DNA of 64,000 nt from Kordia periserrulae (lineage in GTDB: Bacteria > Bacteroidota > Bacteroidia > Flavobacteriales > Flavobacteriaceae): positions 186,001 to 250,000 of the forward strand of contig NZ_QBKT01000005.1 in the NCBI RefSeq assembly GCF_003054265.1. Reading direction: 5' to 3'. Positions within the stretch are counted from its first letter, which is position 1; each line of letters begins with the position of its first letter. A model generated the notes under the pieces. It searched no databases and was not told where the DNA came from. It saw only the letters and a list, made by a program, of their open reading frames with translations. Positions 33,333-42,849 of this stretch are shown piece after piece. A program made the position numbers and the translations under genes.

Positions 33333-35669
33333 TTAGTATCGTATAATCTTTTTCGTAACGCTGATATTATTTTCAGTATCGGTAATTCTGATAAAGTATA
33401 AACCAGCTGCTTGTCCTCTCATAGAAAGTGTGTTGTCACCTTCATTAAAGTTTCCTGCTTTGATACGTTGTCCTGTCACGCTTTTAATTTCATACGTCAC
33501 ATTAGCATAGTTACGAATGTTCACTGTGAAATCTGCTGCAGATGGATTTGGATAAATACGCAAGTTGCTTTCTAATGCATTTTCACCCACACTTAATGGT
33601 TCTGTAACTTTGAATAAGTTGGAAACGCTAGATGTAAATGAACCGCTACCATTGATTAAAATATTTCCACTTCCATCTTCTAAACGATAGGTTCCAGCGC
33701 CGTATAAACAGCAAATTCCGTCACCATACGAGTCGTTTAAGGTAAATGTATAGCATTCGTTAAGTGTAGTAATGGCTACATCCTGAATTTCGTCGGGTTG
33801 TGTTGTGTTGGTTCCTATGGTAGTATATGGTCCACCGCTACCGATAATCATTCCGTTAGAATCTTCTAAGGTCCATGTTGTTTCCGCTCCGTAACGGTCT
33901 GGTGTAATAATAACGCGAATCGTAGTTACTTCAAATCCTTGTGGAATTGAGAAGTTTTTTACATTAGTATCGTTTGTAAGTGATTCGTCTGTACCACCAT
34001 TAGGATTGGAAACGGTTGCTGTAAATGAATGTGCGCCTTCGCCAGTTACTGCGATTGGACTTAATACGATATCTTCAAATTCGTCCAAAGCCAAACTTCC
34101 TGTCCAATTGATAACTACTGGTGTGTCTGTATCTAGTTGATGCGTAATGGTTGCACTTGTCAATTGTAAGTTTCCAGCATTTGTAATTCGGATGGTTGGT
34201 GTGATGGTATTTTCACATAAATCATTCGGAATATTTAATACAGAAACAGCTGCATCCGTATCAAATGTTTGTGCTGGAGGAAATTGTCCTAAAGTAATCG
34301 GATTGGTTCCTGCTGGATCTAACCAAAATTTTAATTGGGAAGCATTGGTAGTTCCAAAATCCCAAGAAACACCAAAACGCCCATAAATGTCATATCCACC
34401 ATTATCATTGGTTCCTGAACATGCTGCTGTACCTCCAGAGAGTTTCCCGATGATATATCCATCTTGGTCAAATAGCGGAGAACCTGAAGAACCTGGTTCT
34501 GTAACACCTAAATCCCAATCAGCAATACGCCACATTTCTGCTGCTGGATTTCCGTTGAATGTAGTCGTTTGTCTGGTTGCACCTTGCAAGTCTACACATA
34601 CTTTTTGAATGTCTCCACTAGGATGATGAACACCCACGTTTAATGAAGGTACTGCTGAAGTTGAGCGATTCCATCCTGCCCATACCAAGTTAGCACTGTT
34701 GTTTGTAAAGAAAGCCGCATCTGTAATTTCTAGTAAAGCCATATCCGATTTGGAGTTGAAAGCTCTTAAAATACTACCACTAGCCGTTTGGATGAAGGAA
34801 TTGTTGATACTTGGTGCATTTGTAGCACAGTCTGCAACCGACTCGTCACTTGCCCAATTGAATCGGAAAGCCCATCCAGCTACCGAGCCACCCAAACAGT
34901 GATTTGCCGTTAAGAAATACGGTGTTCCATCATTATTAGTATTGTTTACCAATGCTCCGGTACAAAAACCATTTCCGCTTACAACAATCATAGCTACTGA
35001 TTTTTTTAAATCTTCTTTAATGTCGTGTGCGGTGGAGTTAAACGCAGAAATATCACAATTCACATCTACGTTACAAGGGCCGGAATCGTTTAATGCTTTT
35101 CCAGGAGTATCCTCAAAAGTTAGGGTACGGTATCCGTGAATAACATTCCCTATTTCTAATTTTCCTTGACCTCTCACTTTTGCAGGTTCAAAATATTCAA
35201 TCCACAGACTTTCGCCAGCAACCATCCAAGTTCCTAATATTTCTTCAGGATTGTTGTGTAAATGCGTGTACGGATTTAATACTTCTGAACGATCATCATT
35301 ATAAATATATACTTTTCCGCCAATTGGAATTTTGTAGCGTTCAAACAAAACATTCATGGTTAGTGCTTTTGGAGAGATGATATTAATTCTCCATATACGG
35401 TCTCCATTAGGTAATTCGTGCCATTGCCCTGCATTTTCAAGACCGAAGCTTACAAAGTGATCATATCCAAATCGCCATGGTTTGGATTTGTCCAAATCGT
35501 TCACAGCATCTTCTGCTTTTAAAGGCGCTAAATTAGGTTTTGGTAATTGTATTGGAGTTACGTTATCAATTGAAGGAATGCTCCAACTTTCTGGTTCTAG
35601 TTGTTGAGAATTTTGTGCCGATACCTGAAAAATAAAGGCAAGCAACACAAAAAGCGTAAAGTTTTTCAT
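33333..35669 (-). CDS. Secreted trypsin-like (lysyl endopeptidase-type) protease with T9SS sorting domain
   Basis: A 778-residue exported protease. It has a signal peptide (to about residue 18) and a propeptide-like N-region. The S1 catalytic domain shows FCTGALVNN, the catalytic histidine in YFLTANHCLGG (about 255), aspartate in KSDMALLEIT (about 312) and serine in EPGSSGSPLFDQDG (about 400). The context GPCNVDVNCD before the domain is typical of the Achromobacter protease I / Lys-C branch. After beta-sandwich domains comes a C-terminal type A sorting domain (last 75 residues, LRIYPNPSAADFTV to VTKKIIRY) that directs secretion by the type IX system. Likely role: extracellular protein degradation. 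Confidence 0.9.
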   Translation of the reverse strand: MKNFTLFVLLAFIFQVSAQNSQQLEPESWSIPSIDNVTPIQLPKPNLAPLKAEDAVNDLDKSKPWRFGYDHFVSFGLENAGQWHELPNGDRIWRINIISPKALTMNVLFERYKIPIGGKVYIYNDDRSEVLNPYTHLHNNPEEILGTWMVAGESLWIEYFEPAKVRGQGKLEIGNVIHGYRTLTFEDTPGKALNDSGPCNVDVNCDISAFNSTAHDIKEDLKKSVAMIVVSGNGFCTGALVNNTNNDGTPYFLTANHCLGGSVAGWAFRFNWASDESVADCATNAPSINNSFIQTASGSILRAFNSKSDMALLEITDAAFFTNNSANLVWAGWNRSTSAVPSLNVGVHHPSGDIQKVCVDLQGATRQTTTFNGNPAAEMWRIADWDLGVTEPGSSGSPLFDQDGYIIGKLSGGTAACSGTNDNGGYDIYGRFGVSWDFGTTNASQLKFWLDPAGTNPITLGQFPPAQTFDTDAAVSVLNIPNDLCENTITPTIRITNAGNLQLTSATITHQLDTDTPVVINWTGSLALDEFEDIVLSPIAVTGEGAHSFTATVSNPNGGTDESLTNDTNVKNFSIPQGFEVTTIRVIITPDRYGAETTWTLEDSNGMIIGSGGPYTTIGTNTTQPDEIQDVAITTLNECYTFTLNDSYGDGICCLYGAGTYRLEDGSGNILINGSGSFTSSVSNLFKVTEPLSVGENALESNLRIYPNPSAADFTVNIRNYANVTYEIKSVTGQRIKAGNFNEGDNTLSMRGQAAGLYFIRITDTENNISVTKKIIRY

Positions 35670-35887
35670 AGTAAATAGGTTGATTAATTTGGTTTACAAA
35701 AATTTTTTGTCGGGAAATTAACAAAAAAATAACATTTTAAGCCATAAATCTCGAATTAATCCTGAATAAAATAATCAGAATATGAGAAGTTTAACAGATT
35801 TACGGTAAAACCATATTTCTCCATTTCTTTTTTGAAAATCAGTTAGAAAGTAATATTCTTGTATAGCCTACCTTTTACAATATATGT

Positions 35888-36421
35888 ATGAAAAAAATCT
35901 TAACTATTGTTTTTCTTTTTGTGGGAATACATTTTACGGTTGCTCAGAGTGATCCGTATATTGATAGTGTAAAGCATTATTTGACCATTAATGGAACGCA
36001 AACGCAATACGAAAATGCCATTGATGCGATGTTTGTGATGTTGAAAAAGCGTTTCAAAGCGTATGGAATTTCAGAGGCAATTTGGACAGAATTAGAAAGC
36101 GAGAAAGCAACACATGTAGAAGATATAAAATCAATTTTGGTTTCTGCTTACAAAGCGTATTTCACGCTAAATGATATTAAAAACATGACCGCTTTCTATG
36201 AATCTACAGCTGTCAAACAAATGCGGGCTGACAAAACGAAACTCACCGATACGCAGCGACAACAAATCGTGAATTTTTACAACTCAGACACTGGCTTGAA
36301 AATGATTGACAGTCGTGAAGGTTTGGCAAAAATTGAAGGCGAAATTTCGCAACAATGGAGTGGTGAATTGTATAAAAATGTCCTTGCGAAACTTGCGGCT
36401 AAAGGATATAGTTTAGATTAA
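35888..36421 (+). CDS. DUF2059 family secreted protein
   Basis: A 177-residue protein with a signal peptide (MKKILTIVFLFVGIHFTVAQ) and an all-helical mature domain. The family pattern YFTLNDIKNMTAFYESTAVKQM followed by a proline-free helix is the DUF2059 signature, seen in many Gram-negative periplasmic proteins of unknown role. It is transcribed alone and divergently from the protease gene; the 218-bp region between them should hold both promoters (TACCTTTT at about 35868 is a partial match). Confidence 0.85.
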   Translation: MKKILTIVFLFVGIHFTVAQSDPYIDSVKHYLTINGTQTQYENAIDAMFVMLKKRFKAYGISEAIWTELESEKATHVEDIKSILVSAYKAYFTLNDIKNMTAFYESTAVKQMRADKTKLTDTQRQQIVNFYNSDTGLKMIDSREGLAKIEGEISQQWSGELYKNVLAKLAAKGYSLD

Positions 36422-36639
36422 ATCGCTTCGCTCAATTCAAGGATTTAAAAATTCAATAATTCAAGGTTTTTTTCTTCGCTTCGCTCAATGTAAGAGTTTT
36501 AGACGCGCTTTGCTTTTAGAGTTTAGACTGCTTTGCTATTAGATTCTAGATTTATCTTGCTTTGCTCAATTTAGTTTTTCTTAGTAATCAATTATCAAAT
36601 TAGCACATTTTCAAATCATCAAATTGGTATGTTATCAAA

Positions 36640-37344
36640 TCAAACAAAAAGCTTTGCTAAATAATCATAATGTTCACCTTCTAAGACGAGTTCGCATTGC
36701 AAACCGCACGAGTGCGCCGCATTTTGTAGCGTGTTGTAATCAATGTATAACCAAGGAAATGGCGCTTCGTGTTCGCCTTTGTAACTTACGTAGTATAACA
36801 ATTCGCCGTAATAATCCGTGTCGGAAGGAATCCATTTTCCACCGTCTTCATCTTCGTCAAACATGTAAATGATATCGGAAGAATCTACCAAAATTTGTCC
36901 ACCATCATTCAATAGCGTTTTTAAATGATTGAGAAAATCAGCAATTTGATTCAGTTTTCCACACATGCCAGCGCCGTTCATCAACAACAAAATCGTGTCA
37001 AATTTCCCTGAAAATTGCATTACATCTGCAACTTCAGCATGTTGTACGCCTCGCAATTTGCAAGCTTCAATGGCAGCGGGCGACACGTCAATGGCAGTAA
37101 CTTCTAGTTTGCGTTCGTTTTGCAAATACAAACTGTGACTTCCTGCGCCGCAACCCACATCAAGTACGTTTCCTTTTGCGAGTTGTAATGCGGTTTGCTC
37201 TAGCAACGGCATTTCCGAATACGAACGAAACAAATACGGAAGTGGTAATGAATCTTCTTCCGAAATTGAAGTCGCTGTCGTAATATCTTCTGTGTAGTTT
37301 CCCTGTTGGTAATCTAAAATCGCTTTTCCGAATAAATCTTTCAT
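36640..37344 (-). CDS. Class I SAM-dependent methyltransferase
   Basis: From the ATG at 37344 the protein has 234 residues. The Rossmann motif I VLDVGCGAGSHSLYL (about 60-75), motif II VTAIDVSPAAIEACK and motif III-like FDTILLLMNGAGM identify a class I methyltransferase that uses S-adenosylmethionine. The substrate is not predictable. An in-frame start 36 codons upstream (37452) would overlap the hairpin at 37438, so I reject it. The gene is alone on this strand. The 218 bp after its stop codon hold only A+T-rich, GCTTTGCT-type repeats. Confidence 0.9.
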   Translation of the reverse strand: MKDLFGKAILDYQQGNYTEDITTATSISEEDSLPLPYLFRSYSEMPLLEQTALQLAKGNVLDVGCGAGSHSLYLQNERKLEVTAIDVSPAAIEACKLRGVQHAEVADVMQFSGKFDTILLLMNGAGMCGKLNQIADFLNHLKTLLNDGGQILVDSSDIIYMFDEDEDGGKWIPSDTDYYGELLYYVSYKGEHEAPFPWLYIDYNTLQNAAHSCGLQCELVLEGEHYDYLAKLFV

Positions 37345-37437
37345 GAATAGTATGCTTGTAGCAAAAGTACAGCAAGAAATTGAACTTTTACTCGATAATT
37401 GAGATTTAAAATAGGGCAACAGAAAGACATAAAAAAA

Positions 37438-37470
37438 GCAACGACTCCTCACAAATGGATTCGTCGTTGC
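37438..37470 (-). terminator. Intrinsic terminator without an obvious gene
   Basis: GCAACGAC at 37438-37445 pairs with GTCGTTGC at 37463-37470. On the minus strand it is followed by TTTTTTTATG, the form of a terminator. It lies between divergent starts (methyltransferase at 37344, YkgJ-like at 37673), so no annotated gene ends here. A short non-coding transcript from about 37500-37600 is possible. Confidence 0.55.
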
Positions 37471-37672
37471 GGTTGTTAACTATAACCTAAATAATTAACA
37501 GAATTACACTAGTCCCTAAAAATTCCCCAATTTGCAAGGCTAGGCTTTCATTCTTTTCATGAAAAATGATACTATAGTTATGGTTTAGTACTCTGAAGTG
37601 TCGTGTTATTTATTTTGTTACCCAATACATCTAAAAAAATGTGTGTATTTTTGTTTTTTAAGAAAAATGCAC

Positions 37673-38179
37673 ATGCAAGATATTATTGATGATTTGCCAA
37701 ATAAGGCAAAAGAAGTTGAAAAAGAGAACCAGAAATTCTTCCATAAACTACGAAAGAAAACGCCTAAAAATTTAGATTACATCATGCAAGAATTGCACGA
37801 GGAAGAGTTTTCAAAAACGGATTGTCTAGCTTGTGCCAATTGCTGCAAAACGACGAGTCCAATATTTACAAATGCTGATATTGCGGGTATTTCCAAGCAT
37901 TTTCGCATGAAAGAACACCAATTTATCAGTCAGTTTTTATACTTTGATGAAGACAATCATTACGTGTTGAAAAGTGCACCGTGTCATTTTTTGGGAGCTG
38001 ATAACGAATGTATGATTTACGATGTGCGACCTAAAGCCTGTCGTGAATATCCGCATACCGACCGCAAAAAGTTTCATAAAATTTCAGACATTACCATGAA
38101 TAATATTGCGATTTGCCCTGCAACCTACAATATTGTAGAAAAACTCAAATTGGTGATTGAAGGTAAAGGAAAACAGTAG
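37673..38179 (+). CDS. YkgJ family cysteine cluster protein
   Basis: A 168-residue protein with the CxxCxxCC-type zinc/iron cluster of the YkgJ (UPF0153) family: DCLACANCCKTTSPIF at about residues 45-60, with a further pair in SAPCHFLGADNECMIYDVRPKACREYP. The family coordinates a metal through these cysteines; its function is not well established. The start at 37673 (MQDIIDDLPNKAKEVEKEN) matches the usual family N-terminus; ATG 37667 is one codon pair earlier and equally possible. It is cytoplasmic. Confidence 0.9.
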   Translation: MQDIIDDLPNKAKEVEKENQKFFHKLRKKTPKNLDYIMQELHEEEFSKTDCLACANCCKTTSPIFTNADIAGISKHFRMKEHQFISQFLYFDEDNHYVLKSAPCHFLGADNECMIYDVRPKACREYPHTDRKKFHKISDITMNNIAICPATYNIVEKLKLVIEGKGKQ

Positions 38180-38234
38180 TTTGGACTAATTTTTAGAAAG
38201 TCGTATCTTTAAAAACACATAAAAACCTAGAGAA

Positions 38235-39086
38235 TTGGATACTATTTTAGCATATTTTGATGGCATTCCATCGTCGCATCGAAGCCTAATTTTAGTGGGC
38301 GGAATTGCGTTTTTTTGGTTGATAGAATACCTAATTCCGCTATTTCGATTCAACTATAAAAAAGTAAATCACGCAGGTATTAATATCTTTTTTACGCTGA
38401 CAACGATTGTGGTAAACTTTGTATTGGCGTTTCTACTATTCAAAGTTTCCGAATGGACCGTAGCCAATAATTTCGGAATTTTACAATGGATTGACTTGCA
38501 ATTTCCAGAATTATCCGCTTGGTGGTATGTGTTAATCGGAGTCGCGTTGCTAGATTTTATTGGTGCTTGGCTCGCACATTATGTAGAACACAGAGTACCG
38601 TTTTTCTGGCGTTTCCATTTGGTACATCATACTGATACACATGTAGACACGACAACGGCGAACCGACATCATCCAGGCGAAAGTGTGATTCGTTTTGCCT
38701 TTACACTTTTAGGGGTTTTTATTGTGGGTGCGCCGGTTGCGATTATCATGTTGTATCAATCAATGTCGGTAGTGTTGTCGCAGTTCAATCATGCGAATAT
38801 CAACATTCCAACAAAAATTGACAGATGGATTAGTTATGTAATTGTTTCACCCAACATGCACAAAGTCCATCATCATCATGTGTTGCCATATACAGATACC
38901 AATTATGGAAATATTTTCTCTATTTGGGATCATCTCTTTAGAACCTTTGCGGTGAAAGATCCAAAAACGTTAGTGTATGGCGTTGATACCTATCCAGATG
39001 CGTCTGAAAATGCCAATTTAAAAAGTCTTTTAAAAATTCCATTCAACAAATACCGTCCGCCAACGACGCTTCATGCGGATGAATAA
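38235..39086 (+). CDS. Fatty acid hydroxylase / sterol desaturase family protein
   Basis: A 283-residue integral membrane di-iron enzyme. Histidine boxes are visible: HYVEH (about 115), HLVHHTDTHVD (about 130), and HKVHHHH near residue 215. Membrane segments occur at about 15-35, 50-75, 95-115 and 165-190. The family inserts oxygen or a double bond in lipid chains (sterols, fatty acids, carotenoids); which lipid is unknown. The only good start is TTG at 38235, unusual but allowed. It begins a run of four same-strand genes of envelope or lipid character (GDPD, glycosyltransferase); GDPD follows 11 bp after its stop codon. Confidence 0.88.
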   Translation: MDTILAYFDGIPSSHRSLILVGGIAFFWLIEYLIPLFRFNYKKVNHAGINIFFTLTTIVVNFVLAFLLFKVSEWTVANNFGILQWIDLQFPELSAWWYVLIGVALLDFIGAWLAHYVEHRVPFFWRFHLVHHTDTHVDTTTANRHHPGESVIRFAFTLLGVFIVGAPVAIIMLYQSMSVVLSQFNHANINIPTKIDRWISYVIVSPNMHKVHHHHVLPYTDTNYGNIFSIWDHLFRTFAVKDPKTLVYGVDTYPDASENANLKSLLKIPFNKYRPPTTLHADE

Positions 39087-39097
39087 TTATATACTTT

Positions 39098-39988
39098 ATG
39101 AAATCACTGCTACGGAGTTCTTTTGCGTTATTGTTGTTGTTACTAGTACATTGCAAAGAAAATACTTCCCAAAAACAATTCTCAAAAATGATTGACATTC
39201 AAGGACATCGCGGTTGTAGAGGATTGTTGCCAGAAAATTCTATGATAGGATTTGAAAAAGCCATTGAATTGGGCGTGCATACGTTAGAATTGGACGTCGT
39301 GATTTCAAAAGATAAAAAAGTTGTGGTTTCGCATGAACCATTCATGAATCATGAAATTGCGCTCGATGTACAAGGAAATCCGATTTCGGAAAGTGATGAA
39401 CTGAATTATAATCTTTATCAAATGAGTTACGACAGCATTCATCAATACGATTGCGGTAGCAAACATCATCCACGATTTCCAAATCAAGAAAAAGTAAAAG
39501 TCTCAAAACCGTTGCTTTCTGAGGTTATCGAAATGGCGGAAGCAAAAACGGAAAAAACTATACGATACAATATCGAAATCAAGCGCCAACCTTCGTATGA
39601 TGAAGTATTTGCAGCAAAAGTAGCAGAGTTTGTGCGTTTGGTATTGGAAGTCATTCAAAAATATGATTTGGGCAATCGTGTCAATTTGCAAGCATTTGAC
39701 TTGGAAACCTTAGAAGAAATCAAAAAACAAGCGCCTTCGATGAAAATTGCGTTGTTAGTAGATGACGGCGAATCCATCGATGACAAATTGCAACAACTTA
39801 GTTTCACGCCAGAAATCATCAGTCCGTACTATGAATTATTAACACAAAAAAATATCGCAAACTATAAAAAGAAGCAGTTTTTAGTCATTCCGTGGACGGT
39901 GAATAAAAAAAGTGACATGCTCCGATTGATTGATTGGAATGTGGACGGAATTATCACAGATTATCCAAATTTACTAACAAAACCCTAA
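39098..39988 (+). CDS. Glycerophosphodiester phosphodiesterase family lipoprotein
   Basis: A 296-residue lipoprotein with lipobox VHC (cysteine about residue 15). The GDPD barrel begins with IDIQGHRGCRGLLPENSMIG, the catalytic HRG and PENS motif, followed by LELDVVISKDKKVVVSHE, which supplies the metal-binding E, D and H residues. The C-terminus DGIITDYPNLL matches the family end. It hydrolyses glycerophosphodiesters to glycerol-3-phosphate and alcohol, probably in the periplasm. It is tightly linked to the glycosyltransferase gene (7-bp gap) and to the hydroxylase gene (11-bp gap), so an operon is likely. Confidence 0.92.
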   Translation: MKSLLRSSFALLLLLLVHCKENTSQKQFSKMIDIQGHRGCRGLLPENSMIGFEKAIELGVHTLELDVVISKDKKVVVSHEPFMNHEIALDVQGNPISESDELNYNLYQMSYDSIHQYDCGSKHHPRFPNQEKVKVSKPLLSEVIEMAEAKTEKTIRYNIEIKRQPSYDEVFAAKVAEFVRLVLEVIQKYDLGNRVNLQAFDLETLEEIKKQAPSMKIALLVDDGESIDDKLQQLSFTPEIISPYYELLTQKNIANYKKKQFLVIPWTVNKKSDMLRLIDWNVDGIITDYPNLLTKP

Positions 39989-39995
39989 AAACTTC

Positions 39996-41234
39996 ATGCA
40001 ACACGTGTTAGTCATTGGCTATGTGTGGCCAGAACCGAATTCATCAGCCGCAGGAACGCGTATGTTGCAATTATTACAACTCTTTCGAGCAGAAAATTGG
40101 CACGTAACCTTTGCGTGTCCCGCAGCGAAAAGTGTGTTTTGTGTAGACTTACGTCAGATGGATATTGCTACCAAAACCATTCAAATTAATGACAATAGCT
40201 TTGACGAATTCATCAAAAAATTACAGCCAACCATTGTACTGTTTGATCGTTTTATGATGGAAGAACAATTCGGTTGGCGTGTGGCGGAACATTGTCCTGA
40301 TGCACTGCGAATTTTGGATACGGAAGACTTACACAGTCTGCGAAAAGCACGACATCAAACTTTAAAAGATGGAAAAGAATTTCATATAGACCAATTAAAA
40401 AATTACCAATTGGCACAGCGCGAAATCGCCAGTATTTTACGCTGTGATATTTCACTTATGATTTCGGAAGTAGAACGCAATCTACTCATCAATGACTTTC
40501 AGATTGACGAAGCCTTATTATTATACATTCCGTTTATGTTGGATGAAATTCGTCCAGAAGCAAAAGAAAAGCTACCCACTTTTGAAGCGCGACAACATTT
40601 TGTTACGATTGGAAACTTTTTACACGCGCCCAATCGTGATGTGGTTTTGTATTTGAAAAAGGAAATTTGGCCAATCTTGCGAAAAAAACTACCCAAAGCC
40701 GAAATGCATGTCTACGGTTCGTATGCTAAAGAACACAATTTACAACTCAATCAACCGAAAGAACGCTTTTTTGTAAAAGGCAGAGCAGAAAGTGCGGCTG
40801 AGGTTGTCAAAAATGCACGAATTGTATTAGCGCCGTTACGTTTTGGCGCAGGTTTGAAAGGGAAATTTATTGATTCAATGCAAAACGGAACACCTTGTGT
40901 TACAACATCTATCGGCGCAGAAGGCATGCATGGCGAGTTGCCTTGGAACGGAATTGTTTCTGACAATTTAGAAACTTTAATTGAAGAAACCGTCAAACTG
41001 TATACGGACAAAAATCGTTGGTTGCAAGCGCAGGAAAACGGTTTTGAAATCATACAACAGCGGTATCAAAAACAGTTCTTTCAGCAACAATTACTAAATA
41101 AAATTAGCACAACACAAAAAAATCTTCAAGCGCATCGCACACAAAACTTCTTTGGAAGCATGTTGCAATTGCACAATACAAAAAGTACCAAATACATGTC
41201 ACTTTGGATTGAAGCTAAGAATCAGTCAATCTAA
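39996..41234 (+). CDS. Glycosyltransferase, GT4-like
   Basis: A 412-residue GT-B fold enzyme. The N-terminal domain shows the glycine-rich opening (VLVIGYVWPEPNSSAAGTRM), and the C-terminal domain the nucleotide-sugar site region GLKGKFIDSMQNGTPCVTTS-IGAEGM, including the E of the E-x7-E type motif. It is cytoplasmic or membrane-associated. The donor and acceptor are not known. Its position after a membrane hydroxylase and GDPD suggests a role in glycolipid or surface glycan modification; this is inference from gene order only. Confidence 0.88.
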   Translation: MQHVLVIGYVWPEPNSSAAGTRMLQLLQLFRAENWHVTFACPAAKSVFCVDLRQMDIATKTIQINDNSFDEFIKKLQPTIVLFDRFMMEEQFGWRVAEHCPDALRILDTEDLHSLRKARHQTLKDGKEFHIDQLKNYQLAQREIASILRCDISLMISEVERNLLINDFQIDEALLLYIPFMLDEIRPEAKEKLPTFEARQHFVTIGNFLHAPNRDVVLYLKKEIWPILRKKLPKAEMHVYGSYAKEHNLQLNQPKERFFVKGRAESAAEVVKNARIVLAPLRFGAGLKGKFIDSMQNGTPCVTTSIGAEGMHGELPWNGIVSDNLETLIEETVKLYTDKNRWLQAQENGFEIIQQRYQKQFFQQQLLNKISTTQKNLQAHRTQNFFGSMLQLHNTKSTKYMSLWIEAKNQSI

Positions 41235-41561
41235 CAATTTATCAATGTATTACTGTAGTAATGTTTGTACTTGATTAAAAGTAATCTCCACAAACATTTA
41301 ATCGTCAAATTGATTTCTATGACAAAAGCAAGTGGTTTTTGTTGCTTTATGGGAAGCTGAATCGAGTTCAGCTTGACGAAATATATTTTCAATTCTAAAT
41401 AAAAACCATGATACATTGAAAAAACCGTCACATCGAGTGAATTTCTGCCAAGAAATTTGTATCGAGATGTACTTTGATGTTAAGAGTTATCAAGGACTTC
41501 TCGATATAATTTTTCTTCATTTCATTTCGAAAACCACTCGAAGGGACGTTTTAGGTTCTAC
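41235..41561. other. Intergenic region with palindromic element
   Basis: 327 bp between convergent genes. It holds the palindromic element at 41425-41548. Upstream of it (41290-41420) is A+T-rich DNA with no clear gene or terminator. Confidence 0.6.
41425..41548. repeat. Palindromic CGTCATTTCGAGTGAA element, copy 3
   Basis: It begins CCGTCACATCGAGTGAATTT and ends CACTCGAAGGGACG. The inner arms TTTGTATCGAGATG and CTTCTCGATATAATT are inverted. It resembles the elements at 6831 and 26853 with more divergence, so it is likely an older copy. Confidence 0.65.
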
Positions 41562-42842
41562 TTATTTGTAAATTAAATACTTTTTACGAGTTTTCTTAAA
41601 ATCTTCCAAGCCAGCTTTCCAAGTCGCTTTGATGTCGGCTTCGGACATTCCTGACTCAATTTGTTGTTGTAATTTGTCGGTTCCTGCAAGTTTAGAGAAG
41701 AACTTATTTTTGTTGAAAAATGGTGTTTTTGGCGCGTATTGTTGGTGCGTTTTGTAAAACTCTAACAACCATTTTAATTTCAATTCTGACAAGCGTGGCT
41801 CTTTTGTTAAATTGTAACCGTTGCATTCTTTGCCATTATGCTTCGGATTTTTGGCGCCAAGATTTGGTTTTGGTGTAAAACTATATAAATGACGCTTCAA
41901 GAAATATTCAGGTGTGCCAATAACTTGAAATTGTCTGTTGGTTCCGCGCCCAACGCTGATGGGAGTTCCTTCAAACAGACACAAACTCGGATATAAGTTA
42001 ATAGCTTTGTCATTTGGTAAATTTGGCGATGGTTTTATTGGCAAACTATATTCCGTTTGATGTGTATAGTTATCCACAGAAATTACAGTCAAATCGCATT
42101 GTGCTTTGTTTGCTAACCATTGTTCGCCGTTAATCATTTGAGCGTATTCACCAATCGTCATGCCGTGTACAATCGGAATTGGATGCATGCCGATAAAACT
42201 TTTAAATTCTTTCTCTAAAATAGGTCCGTCAATATAATGTCCGTTCGGATTTGGTCTGTCGAGTACGATCACAGGAATATTGGCTTCTGCGCAGGCTTCC
42301 ATCACATAATGTAAGGTAGAAATATAGGTGTAAAAACGCACACCAACATCTTGCACGTCAAAAATGACAATGTCTACATTTTCAAGCTGATTGGGAAATG
42401 GTTTTTTGTTTTTTCCGTAGAGCGAAATAATGGGCAAGCCTGTTTTTATATCCTTTCCGTCTTTTACAATTTCGCCAGCATCTGCTTGTCCGCGAAAACC
42501 ATGTTCGGGTGAAAAAACGGTTTTTACATCAACATTCAAGGCGACTAACGAATCTACCAAATGTGTATAAGTTGAATCGGGTTTAAAAACCACACTCGTT
42601 TGATTGGCAACAATGCCCACGCGTTTATTTTGAAGCTTGGGCAACCATTCGTCTATTTTTTGAGCGCCTACAATTGGACCTTGCTGTGTCAATTCTGCGG
42701 AAGCGTTATCAGTTTCAGTATTAGAAGCTATACCAGTATTCGTAAGCTTTTGCGGATTTTGTTGTTTGTTGGCGTCACATCTTGTGAAAAATCCAATCAA
42801 TAACAACAAGAAAAATGTATTTTTGAAAAATCTATAAACCAT
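41562..42842 (-). CDS. DUF1343 exo-beta-N-acetylmuramidase (NamZ family) lipoprotein
   Basis: A 426-residue lipoprotein with lipobox TRC (cysteine about residue 23). The core matches the NamZ/DUF1343 family: GIVANQTSVV, VFSPEHGFRG, VDIVIFDVQDVGVRFYTYI, ANIPVIVLDRPNPN, IVHGMTIGEYA and LFEGTPISVGRGTNRQFQVIG in order. The characterised member from Tannerella removes terminal N-acetylmuramic acid from peptidoglycan fragments. A cell-wall recycling role in the periplasm is likely. Its ATG at 42842 is only 7 bp from the divergent start of the permease gene, so the promoters of each must lie in the other gene. Confidence 0.93.
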   Translation of the reverse strand: MVYRFFKNTFFLLLLIGFFTRCDANKQQNPQKLTNTGIASNTETDNASAELTQQGPIVGAQKIDEWLPKLQNKRVGIVANQTSVVFKPDSTYTHLVDSLVALNVDVKTVFSPEHGFRGQADAGEIVKDGKDIKTGLPIISLYGKNKKPFPNQLENVDIVIFDVQDVGVRFYTYISTLHYVMEACAEANIPVIVLDRPNPNGHYIDGPILEKEFKSFIGMHPIPIVHGMTIGEYAQMINGEQWLANKAQCDLTVISVDNYTHQTEYSLPIKPSPNLPNDKAINLYPSLCLFEGTPISVGRGTNRQFQVIGTPEYFLKRHLYSFTPKPNLGAKNPKHNGKECNGYNLTKEPRLSELKLKWLLEFYKTHQQYAPKTPFFNKNKFFSKLAGTDKLQQQIESGMSEADIKATWKAGLEDFKKTRKKYLIYK

Positions 42843-42849
42843 TCTTAGT

